From NCBI RefSeq assembly GCF_932526225.1, contig NC_064036.1, positions 5,649,519 through 5,713,518 of the forward strand: a stretch of DNA of 64,000 nt. The letters are read 5' to 3'. Shown in pieces: positions 1-10,400 of this stretch (positions are counted from its first letter, which is position 1; the number at the start of each line of letters is the position of its first letter). The notes beneath the pieces are model-generated. The model ran no database searches. It was not told where the DNA came from and worked only from the letters and a program-made list of their open reading frames with translations. The translations under genes and the position numbers were made by a program. This stretch comes from Nematostella vectensis (taxonomy: Eukaryota > Cnidaria > Anthozoa > Actiniaria > Edwardsiidae).

Positions 1-189
1 TGTGTGAGGAACATATAATTTCACAAATATTAAATCACCTTCCCGTTTTTTTTTTTTTTTGTTCTTGTTTGATTGTTTTGCAAACCTAAGAATCCAACCT
101 AGAAAATCTCTCTGCAATCTCCTCTCTAAAAAACCCTTGGGTCCGCCCCTGATAAACCAAGTATTTTATTTTTTCCTCTTATCTTTTAG

Positions 190-3100
190 GTGGGTTCATT
201 CTCCTGGACGGCGAGACGTTCCATGTAAAGGGTCAGTGGGAGAGGGATAATGTCGGTGTACCTATGGGTTACGACTTTTGGTACCAGCCTCGACATAACG
301 TCCTCATGAGCACCGAGTGGGGCGACCCGGAGGCTTTCATTCGGGGATTTTATCTGGAAGATCTAACTTCGAGTAAGTATGAGAGAGTTAGGGTGCAGAT
401 GGAGGGGGGGGGGCTTTCATTCGGGGATTTTATCTGGAAGATCTAACTTCGAGTAAGTATGAGGGAGTTAGGGTGCAGATGGAGGGGGGGGGGGCTTTCA
501 GTCGGGGATTTTATCTGGAAGATCTAACTTCGAGTAAGTATGAGAGAGTTAGGCTGCAGATGGAGGGGGGGGGGCTTTCAGTCGGGAATTTTATCTGGAA
601 GATCTAACTTCGAGTAAGTATGAGGGAGTTATGGTGCAGATGGAGGGGGGGGGGCTTTCAGTTGGGGTTTAGCGCGAGCGCAGGATGGTTCTAGGCTTTT
701 TCTGGAGGGTAACTTGAAGTCAGTTATAACATCGGATGGTAAGAGAGGAGTTGAAGAATGTTTGAACGCGCGGGGCAGGATACTTCAGTGAAGGACCTCT
801 ATCTGTAAGACCTAGTAAGGAGTACAAACATCTGGGACGGGTCAAAATGAAAGGAGGAGAGTAGATACAAGACAAATGAATTATTAAACCCGCCATGGCT
901 ATTTTTCTATTTGTAGACAAGTTCGGCTCCCACGTTCACGTTTGGGACTGGACCACACACGAGAAAGTCCAAACCATGGATTTGGGATTCGGTACTATTC
1001 CCTTGGAGATCAGATTCCTGCACGACCCCAGTCAACCACAGGGATTTACTGGCTGTGCCCTCAGCTCAACTATCGTCAGGTTCTTCAAAACCCCGGTAGG
1101 AGGATAGCAGTCAAAACGTGTGGAGGCGCAAAAGCGTGCCGTTCTTTTGTGACAGTATAATATATATGTCCCATTTTTCATTTTTCCATGCAAGAGCCTC
1201 TAACATGTTACTTGATCTGTGGTGGATGAGAAAGCTTTATTGAAACAGTTTATTGATTTGTGTTTGATTTAGGACAACTCTTGGAGCCACGAAACCGTTA
1301 TCACTGTGCCGCCCAAGAAAGTAGAGGGCTGGGTCCTACCGGAAATGCCTGGTAAGATGCATACGAGAGGAAACTACTTTTAAAGGGGCTTGCTATTCGG
1401 TTTTTCGTGGGCCACGATTTACTAAACATCTGCTCCAACAGGAGAGCAAGGTCCTAGCGTAAGAGGCCAACACAAATATTTGTCGTTCACTTGGTCATTC
1501 ACCTGAAATGTTTGCAGTTCACAAAGAATTAAATCCTTATCATGGCTGAAATGGAACATGGCTAAATGGAAAGTTCAATGCCTATAATCGATGCGCAAAT
1601 GATGATTTAGCGCCTTTAAAGGTTTGTTTCCATATGATCGCATTCGGTCGCGTACGATCGCAGATACCATCATATAGAAACTCATCCTGCGACAGGGGCG
1701 TAGCCAGGGGGTGGCCCAGGGGGCCCGGGCCCCCCTTCAAGCAGCCAAAAATACAGCAGATGTATGAGACATTATCTAAAATACAGGAGAAAATGCCCTA
1801 AAAGGGCCTTTTGGGCTCCCTCATGCTAAAAATCCTGGCTACGCCGCTGTGCGACCGTGTGCGATTAAGTGCGTGTGCGATTGAGTGCGCTCAATCGCAC
1901 ACAGTGTGATCATATAGAAACCACTTTGCGATTGGTTGCGATAGTACGGTCAAATAAGCTGCGATCGTACGGTCAAATCAGCTGCGATCGTGTGTTCTTG
2001 AGTTCGATCATATGGAAACCTTAATGAAATAAGACATTAAAATTTATGATAGTCACAAGAAACAAGAGCTTGTGAATTGAAGTATAACCTCCCTGTTCCC
2101 AGGTCTTATCACGGATATCTTGATCTCTCTGGATGACAAGTACCTGTACTTCAGTAACTGGCTTCAGGGAGATCTGAGACAGTACGACATCACAGATCCC
2201 AGGAACCCTAAGCTAACTGGAAGGGTGAGGTGTTTTCTGTCATTGTTTTAATTAGTCTTGAGTGGAAATTCGAAAGAGGTTGCTTTTAGCCGCACCCCCT
2301 TCCATGTCCGCCACCCCCCTATTCCCTCTCCTTCTCCACGGTCCTTCTCCAAGTTGCTTTAGGCCTTCCCAGGCCGCGTACCCAGGATTGGCCGAGGGGG
2401 GGGGGGGGGGGGGGGTTCATAGGTATCATATGCAAAAAGCATAGTAAGGAAAGACCCACTTTTTGGCCCTGTGTGCGCGCCTGCTTCCTATCTTTTTTTC
2501 TCTCGGGTGCTCATATCATGGCTACATTACATTACAGAGACATTCTCGAGACATTCTGTCTCAGCACATCATTTTCAATCTTCTCCTTTTAACTCCCCTG
2601 CTTAGCGGCCCCATATTAGGACTCAGTGGTTACATGTAAAAATAAAAAATAAAAAATAAATAAATATAGCATTTATATAGCACTTATACAAACCATGTTC
2701 TAAGCCCTTCACATTTTAAATCCTATTATATATTAAGAACGTCAATTCCTTGAGAATTGAGAAACACAAGCTCTAATATAAGGCCGAGAAACAGAAAGAT
2801 ACCATCCATGTCTCAACCGGGAATCGAACCCGTTTCAGCTGAAGTGAGAGGCCCCATACGCTGACGCGCTAACACACTGGGCCACCCGTGATCCTGTAGA
2901 TTATAAAAAAAAAGCTGATATCGACTTTTATTGTCGTCAGCTTTTCATTGGTGGCAGCATGACGCGTAACAGCGCCGTGAAGATGATTCCTGATGACGAC
3001 CTGCAAGAGGCGCCCATGGAGTGTTACGTGAAGGGAAAGAAGGTGGAGGGAGGACCGCAGATGATTCAACTCAGCCTGGACGGCAAGCGGCTGTATGTCA

Positions 3101-3522
3101 CTACCTCACTATACAGCAATTGGGACAAACAGTTTTACCCGGAGTTAGTTAAGTATGTAGGGACCTTCTCGCTAATACGGTTGTAATAATAACAACAATA
3201 ACAGCAACAACGACGATTATGGTGGTTGTGGTGGTGATGACGACGATGAGAGTAATGATGATGGTGGTGATGATAATGACAACAATCATAATCATCATTG
3301 CCGTTGCCATATAAACCAAACTTATTTTATTACCCCCTAACTATCGTGTCTATTTACAGAAAAGGCGCTATGCTGCTCGTGGTCGATGTGGACCATGTAA
3401 ACGGTGGTATGATGCTCAACAAAGACTTCTTGGTGGACTTTGGCGAGGAACCGGATGGTCCCACCCTGGCCCACGAGGTCCGTTATCCTGGGGGTGACTG
3501 CTCCTCGGACATTTGGCTCTAG
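190..3522 (+). CDS. SELENBP1: Selenium-binding protein 1 / methanethiol oxidase, 3' part of gene
   Basis: Six exons join in phase: 190-372, 917-1095, 1273-1351, 2103-2224, 2941-3152, 3360-3522 (stop TAG at 3520). They encode about 311 residues, against roughly 470 for the family, so the N-terminal part with the upstream exons lies left of the window. Recognised blocks in order are [85 protein letters not shown] and the terminal [12 protein letters not shown], all typical of SELENBP1. Family knowledge: a cytosolic beta-propeller-like copper/selenium protein that oxidises methanethiol to formaldehyde, hydrogen peroxide and hydrogen sulfide. Every intron is GT-AG. The donor of the first visible exon (GT at 373) is copied three more times just downstream. 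A SINE and nested MITEs sit in the introns. Identification is secure; the exact enzymatic role here is inferred. Confidence 0.95.
329..668 (+). repeat. Tandem repeat of exon end plus splice donor, about 80 bp x 4
   Basis: The last part of the SELENBP1 exon (from GGAGGCTTTCATTCGG) together with its donor GA|GTAAGT and about 28 intronic bases is repeated four times with a partial fifth copy. Donor GTs sit at 373, 453, 534 and 614, all with intact GTAAGT. Copies 2 onward carry a poly-G run where the exon has GGAGG. Reading past the first donor meets a TAA at 444-446, so use of a later donor would truncate the protein. Confidence 0.9.
1618..2024. mobile_element. MITE-like element with inverted ends, possible TTAA target
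   Basis: The left end AAAGGTTTGTTTCCATATGATCG and the right end CGATCATATGGAAACCTTAA are inverted copies of each other, apart from a small insertion in the left one. TTAA occurs at both outer edges (1616-1619 and 2021-2024), which would fit a TTAA target duplication. The interior is rich in GCGATCGTACG-type palindromic words. No coding capacity. A second, unrelated MITE is nested inside at 1693-1849. Confidence 0.6.
1693..1849 (+). mobile_element. MITE, copy 1, 16-bp TIR with 5-bp target duplication
   Basis: Begins CAGGGGCGTAGCCAGG and ends CCTGGCTACGCCGCTG, a 16-bp inverted repeat with one mismatch. Directly flanked by TGCGA at 1688-1692 and 1850-1854. The interior shares words such as ATGTATGAGACATTAT and GAGAAAATGCC with the copy at 37905-38048. 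Non-autonomous. A 5-bp duplication with CAGNGGCG ends would fit hAT5-like elements, but that class call is inference. Confidence 0.85.
2640..2893 (-). mobile_element. tRNA-derived SINE in SELENBP1 intron
   Basis: On the minus strand the head (2893 to about 2805) carries a Pol III A-box-like TGGCCCAGTGTG and a perfect B box GGTTCGATTCC (2820-2830). After a spacer comes a tail with GTGCTATATAAATGC followed by A/T-rich (TTTATTTTTTATTTTT), a 3' end style common in tRNA SINEs mobilised by LINEs. Not a functional tRNA: the acceptor stem does not close. No clean target duplication was seen. Confidence 0.7.
3180..3300 (+). repeat. Trinucleotide-rich low-complexity tract
   Basis: Imperfect AAC/GTG/GAT triplet runs in the last SELENBP1 intron, with no other signal. 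Confidence 0.7.
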
Positions 3523-4297
3523 ACACGATAACGCAACAAACTGGATAATGGACTAGATAAGAAACTTTTATATGAATAGCTTTTTAAAAAGCGTGGGAAT
3601 AGAATATTGGGTAAAAAACAGGTCCTTTTTGTAGATCATAAATGTCTCTTCTCTTGGTCTCGGGAGCTTACGGTTTTACGCTGAGTCAAAAATTGTAAAC
3701 TCAGAGGTGGAATTAAGAACATATAGAAATCTACGGAGGGTTGATGGACCCCCATTTTACATGGAACCATTGACATTCTCCCAACACCTCCCCCCCACTT
3801 CAAGATCGCTGTCTTTCAAGCTCTCAAGGTACGTGGTTAAATAGGGCTTGTGTGGATGCGGTATGCGGTGCGGAATGCCTTAGAAAACTCTAATCGTGGA
3901 TTTCTGCACTTTAAAGTAGCTATTCCTACAAGGTTATTATTAGCGGGTCCCCAGCACATAGAAAGAGCCTTGTCTGCCGCCAAGCAAAAAACAAACAAAC
4001 AAACAAACAAACAAACAAAACAATTATTTCGCAAGTATTCTATGCGCTGATTTGAACTCACAAATGCTAAAAAGCATTTTTTTCTAATCTACTTTATGTT
4101 TATTTTTACGAGTAGATTGGAACACCCTCTTGAACCAGCTAACAAAAGCGATGTTTAAAACTAAGAGGTTTCAAATTAAAATTAAACTTTAACTGCCATG
4201 AATTGGTGGCATTTTAAACATATTAGACATTTCCTGTCTCAGAGATTCCCTGTCTCAGAAATTTCCCTGTCTAAGAATTCCCTGTCTAAGAGATTCC

Positions 4298-4365
4298 TAG
4301 CCTGCGTCCAGCCGGAAATAGTTTCATGATTAATAATGGAACTATTTCTGGCTGCACGCAGGCTA
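4298..4365. mobile_element. Small fold-back element
   Basis: A 68-bp near-palindrome starting TAGCCTGCGTCCAGCC and ending in its inverse, with arms of about 26 bp around a 16-bp loop. It shares the outer TAGCCTGC with the fold-back at 51074-51150. Probably a hairpin MITE; no coding capacity. Confidence 0.7.
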
Positions 4366-6889
4366 AGAGTGATTCCTTTCTAAGCTATCTCTCGATACCT
4401 CTGACTAACAAAGCTTCGAACATAAAATAAACTTGATTAATCAAAAGATACGCTCTACTGAAAATATAATCACAATACCAAAGCTTGAAACCTCTTCTCA
4501 ATATTGTATAATTTACTGCTCAAAATATGTCCCTTGAATGATATAAGGGTAAACATCATTACCAATTTCAAACAAAAATAAAAACCAAATAGAACCCCTA
4601 ATAAACATAATTTGTGCCTATGAACAATAATAATAACCGAAATCTCAAGTAATTCTAATTATTTACAAGTAATCTGATGCTTTTCCTCTAAAAATCGTTT
4701 TCACACATGCAAACAGGTATGATAAAAATATATTAAATCTATTTCTTGTTTACAATTATGTTTGCCAAAGTTAAAAATATGGACTATTTTAAGATTTTTA
4801 CATATACCTTGACGAAAAGATGCTCTTGCACTAAACAAACATCTCCCATCACTAAGTTCTAATAATTTATTCCAGCGATTCGCATAGAAAAAAGCTGCTT
4901 TACCTTCAAGAACCAAGACCTCGTACCCATTCCTCCTTAAGCTCACGTTTCTCAATCACTGCACAACCACTGATTGATAATTTGATCTAGTGTCAGGAGA
5001 AGGACCATTCTATCTATATTTGAGGAAATACCGAGAATGTTACCTCTCTGGGAAATAAACAAAAAGCAAACCTTTGCTTAAAAGTCAGTGGGGTCCCGTG
5101 AACAAAATATAGAGTTGGAAAAAAAAAATCAGTAATACCCCGTCTGATTAAATGATCGGTGCCTGATAAAGCAGACAACTCTATTACTAGCATCGCTCTC
5201 TAAGGGCAATCTCTTATGGTGCAACCCTTTTTCTAAGAATTATCTAATCTGGAACTTCTGTGCATCTTGTTGTATTACGCTCATTTCCAGTCTTCTGGCG
5301 GTTCACGAAGGCAAAGCTACACGCGGTAGCCTGGGCTCTGAGTTGACAAAAATGTTTTATTAGTATGTACCTAAGAGATCTATCAGACATGGGGATAAAG
5401 GCGCGGCTCACAACTACCATGAAAGCAAAAAGGTCTATTTTGCCCCTTCCCCCTCCCTTACCCTAAGCATACAAAGTAAACGCAACAGATGTCCAATAGA
5501 ACAAGCGATTCTTGGTTATTTTCACATTTAAGAAGGAAACTTAATGCAATTATTTAATGTAGAGAAAAGGAAAGGGCCAAAAATACCTAGTGTCTAAAAC
5601 GCGTAAACGGGATTTTGAAACAACAATCTCTATCCAATACCCCCCCTCCCCCCCCCCCCCCCCCACTCTAAGAGACCAGAAAAAAATCCAGGGGGCTTAT
5701 TAGACCTTTTACGGTAATTAGGGTAATTACGGTAATTAGGGTAATTACGGTAAACTGTTTTTGCCCTCCCGAGTCTCGAAAAGATTTTTTAGACCAATAC
5801 ACAAGTTTCCTACAAGCGCTACCATGGCAACCAAGCTTTCAAGATTGCCAATCTTCTTTTCAGAGAGATTTCTTTCAGTTTTGGAGTTATAGATACGGCT
5901 TTTGAAAGAAAATGTAGTTGAGAATTAGCACCTTTATTCGTATCCTTATTGGTTAACTTTTTTAGGTTGCCATGGTAACCCGTGCTGCACTTCTATCCCT
6001 TACTTTACTGCAACTTTAAATATTTTGCGAACTCTGGTCAACAATTTCCAACCGCCGAACCGTCTTCTGGCTTCTTTCACTCAAACAAACGTAATTACAT
6101 TTGCTTGCAGTGAGGTGACGGGATTTAAAGCCATTTCAGTGCTGGCAATAAATCTGCTTCAAGGACTTTGAATGACAGAGGTCAGAAGCCAATTGTTAGA
6201 AATGTCGGCGAGAGTTCGCAGAATATTAGAAACGGCAGTAAGGTATTTTTCAGATCAATTTAAAACTGCTTGAGTGCAAGATCGTATTTTTTGGGGTACG
6301 TTTTAACTGCTTTTTTCATAAGCCATGGACCACTGGGGTTTACTGTTAAATTGTTAGTTTAATTTTATATGACGCCTTTTTCTTGGGACAAGGCCGTAAT
6401 TATCACTTTAATCTTTATTCCAAATACTTCAGCTACAACAATCGTTACAAATGAACAAACAAACAAGACAAATAAGCAAACGAATAGACATACAAACAAG
6501 AAACCAAACAACTAAGCAAACAAACTAACAATAGATTACAGTTAAGCAGGATTTAAGGGAGTGCGAGTAAGGTTAAAGATTTTCTCGCCAAATTACAAAA
6601 GCATAAGAGGGCTCAAGTAGTTTAGAAGATACCTAAAGAAGGAGTTTAGTGTGATTTACAGAAGTGCCAAGGACTTATCGCCAATGATGAACAAACGTAT
6701 GTTTTTTTTCTTGTAAGAATTAAAGTGTGGTTTATAAGATACCTAACGAAACCGTTTAGCGGGTTTTAAGGTTATATAAAGGTCTTAACATCAAAGGTGA
6801 ACGTATGGTTTATTCTAGAAAGAGTTCAAATGTGGTTTATAAGAGACCAGAAGAGGTTCATGTCCAAACGTTTTCATTGCTAAAGAAGT

Positions 6890-7120
6890 GCAAAGTATGG
6901 TTTATAAAGTATGGTTCATAAAGAGTTTAAAAATGGTTTATAAAGAGTTTACGAATGGTTTATAAAGTATGGTTTAAAAAGAGTTTAAGTATGGTTTATA
7001 AAGAGTTCAAGAATGGTTTATAAAGTATGGTTTAAAAAGAGTTTAAGAATGGTTTATAAAGTATGGTTTAAAAAGAGTTTACGAATGGTTTAAAAAGAGT
7101 TTAAGAATGGTTTATAAAGA
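6890..7120 (+). repeat. Irregular tandem repeat of ATGGTTTATAAAGAGTTTAAG units
   Basis: Words GTATGGTTTA, TAAAGAGTTTA and GAATGGTTTATAAAG recur about ten times with varying spacing, just downstream of the DCC-like gene's 3' end. AT-rich, non-coding. Confidence 0.8.
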
Positions 7121-7432
7121 GCAAAAAGGCTCGACCCTCATAGCTAAGGGGAACGTTTATTCGTCTGGGTTTTACTTGTGGAAAGAGAGACGTGCGTACG
7201 CTTGGTATAATGACAGCAACCAGAAGCAAGTGATGTCACTTAGGGTGCAAGGATTTTTTTACGTCATGCAAAGATAGCTTTCCTTATGCCATGCAAGCAC
7301 GGTTTTTCTTATGACATGCAAACATGGCTTATAAAACAGGCGGCGAGCATGCGATAAGTAGCTCAGCGGTATGTCGCGCATGCGCAAATGTCTCACCTCA
7401 TTTCGAGGTATGTAGATTACAGATGGACGAGG

Positions 7433-10400
7433 TTAAGAAAGATAATCATTGCCCGTTATTTCATTCAAGTCTTTCATGAGCCCTTCAAGGCCAGCTAATT
7501 CTTTGTCTAGATCGGCGACAACTTCACCCTGAGGGGAGAGGTGTAAAAGTAAGTATCAACCCTAACAGGGGTGGGCTCGATCACCAGCCGCGCAGTACAA
7601 GACGTCGGCTGGAAGTAGAGTCTATAGCAGGCATTTACATGGACAAGCTATTGTAAAAAAAAGGCCCCATTGAATAATAAAGGCAAAGGCATTTCAAAAT
7701 TTCTAGCATATTGTTCTTACTCTTTGGATTAGATTTTGAGTGACATGGCTCATTCGAATTCATTCTCAGCTCTGTCAAATGAATTGAACAAGAACATCCA
7801 AATGTTAAATCGCCAAATCCTAGGATGTTACTTGATACACACTTATGCCTGCTTATGCGAGAAAGCAAACAATAAAGCACGTGGAAATGGGAGAAAGCGG
7901 GCTTGTTAAGCAGCGATGAAGTGTGCAAGTGCAACGAGCTGAAACAGAGGGTGATGGACGAGAGATGAAAGGTTGTCTAAGAACAACGGGGTCAAGTTGA
8001 ATTGAAATCAGAAAAATATAAGAAGGTAGAACATGTAAAAGAGAAATGGATGTGATGAGAAAACCTACGGAAAACTCATCGTAAGCACTAAACATCATAT
8101 TAGGAAAGAAAATCTTTAGTTACAGCATATCAAAGTAGTTTCCGGATGACCGCTTAGGCGCGTAAATGTTTTCCCGCCTAAAATATTGTAATTCCCGAAT
8201 GCGCACAATTATGGTGTCTAGTGCTTGCGACACGTTGGCAGATTGTTCTGCTATTACAAATTCCAAATTTCTTTCAAATTGTCAAGACGAGAGGAAAATG
8301 AGTTGAAACACGAAAAGACAAAGGAAAATGAGCGACTTACTGCGTCTCTCTGCTGTTTAGGACTGTACACTTCGTTGTAAGTTGGTGGCGGTGACCGTAC
8401 TCCGTTAGGAGATCGGGGCATGGCGGGTCTGTTATACCCCACAGGAGGGAGTTGGATGTCGTCTTTGGGCGCTGATGACGTCACTTGTGGGACCTGAGTG
8501 TAGATGTTGTGGCTTAGCTTCCCCCCTTTGTTAGATTGTTTTATTTTACTTAAAACTCAGTTTTCTTGAACCAGTTACTTGAATTTTCTGACCTGGTGTC
8601 AGAACTATAGCTTTGTCTCTGTTTAATTTTGTGAACACTAGACAATCATATTTCTCGTAATGTGTCTTATAGTTTGCTTCATTTTTTCGTCAGCATCAGC
8701 CTATATCCTTTATCGTCAACTAGGTGACGGATTTGGTGATGCAAGTTTTATATCGAGGTCACCCCTGTCGGTAAGTGACTGGTTATGTTAGTTTATAGGA
8801 AGGGTAAGCTTTTGATTAAGGTCAATTTAGAATTAGTCGGTAATTAGGTTATGGAGTTGGTGAGCTTTTACATTAAGATCACTGGCAGTAGCAATAAAGT
8901 AGCTGTTAGCTTATTTACGGTTGAGGTGAGGGTTTAAATAACAGCACTTATTAGAAACCAGAATCAGGTAAGGTCAGTTTATAAGTGGGACCAGGGGAGG
9001 AGTCCCATAAAGGGGAGACCGAAGCAAGGGTTTCAAGAAAGGGGGTAGATTCATTGTTCTTGCGTGGATTTCCTTATATTTCTTGTTATTTTTGAGGCAA
9101 ATATATGATAATAGAGGGAGGGGGGGGGGGGGGGGGGGGCGCTCAGCCCACCCCTAGATCCGCCCCTCGGGACTTGGGCATTTGATTGAGTTGTAAAATC
9201 AATTAGTGACTGGGTTATGGGGAGGAATAAGCTTTATTGTCAGCAAATCCCACAAGTCCATCCCTGGTTACCTTATAATGCGGTCCGTTGTCTTGGAATG
9301 TGGGTATCGGCGGTCTGATTGGCTGCTGGTGATCCAGGTCATAAGACTGGGATCTCTGTGGTGGCAAGGAGATCAGCGGTTCGGTAGAGTTGTCTAATGA
9401 GCCGCTGCGTGGGAACTGAGCACTATTATGCCGCATTGGCGTGCTGGTCATTGGGTACTTGGAGCCTACGAGTGAATACAAAGAGTGAATACAACAAGTT
9501 TGGTTATCGGGTACTTGGAGCCTACGAGTGAATACAAAGAGTGAATACAACAAGTTTGGTTATCGGGTACTTGGAGCCTACGAGTGAATACAACGAGTTT
9601 GGTTATCGGGTACTTGGAGCCAAGAGTGAATACAACGAGTTTGGTTATCGGGTACTTGGAGCCTACGAGTGAATACAAAGAGTGAATACAACGAGTTTGG
9701 TTATCGGGTACTTGGAGCCTACGAGTGAATACAAAGAGTGAATACAACAAGTTTGGTTATCGGGTACTTGGAGCCTACGAGTGAATACAAAAAGTTTGGT
9801 TATCGGGTACTTGGAGCCTACGAGTGAATACAACAAGTTTGGTTATCGGGTACTTGGAGCCTACGAGTGAATACAAAGAGTGAATACAACAAGTTTGGTT
9901 ATCGGGTACTTGGAGCCAAGAGTGAATACAACGAGTTTGGTTATCGGGTACTTGGAGCCTACGAGTGAATAAAAAGAGTGAATACAACAAGTTTGGTTAT
10001 CGGGTACTTGGAGCCAAGAGTGAATACAATGAGTTTGGTTATCGGGTACTTGGAGCCTACGAGTGAATACAACAAGTTTGGTTATCGGGCACTTGGAGCC
10101 AAGAGTGAATACAACGAGTTTGGTTATCGGGTACTTGGAGCCTACGAGTGAATACAACGAGTTTGGTTATCGGGTACTTGGAGCCTACGAGTGAATACAA
10201 CGAGTTTGGTTATCGGGTACTTGGAGCCTACGAGTGAAAACAATGAGTTTGGTTATCGGGTACTTGGAGCCTACGAGTGAATACAACGAGTTTGGTTATC
10301 GGGTACATGGAGCCTACGAGTGAATACAACGAGTTTGGTTATCGGGTACATTTTAAAAGCTTGTGAGTGACGGAAGTGAAGGAAGAAAGAGAAACAGAAA

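Larger units (their letters stand above)
3523..7432. other. Intergenic region between convergent SELENBP1 and DCC-like genes
   Basis: No coding signal was found. Contents: a (CAAA)n run near 3990-4020, a short CCCTGTCTAAG repeat at about 4230-4297, a fold-back element at 4298-4365, a poly-C tract at about 5641-5664, a GGTAATTACGGTAATTAG tandem near 5711-5755, and the GGTTTATAAAG repeat field at about 6890-7120. AATAAA on the minus strand near 7157 is a candidate polyadenylation signal for the DCC-like gene. Confidence 0.6.

Noticed and set aside
9455-10350. CRISPR-like array
   Set aside because: Direct tandem units with no unique spacers in a eukaryotic intron.
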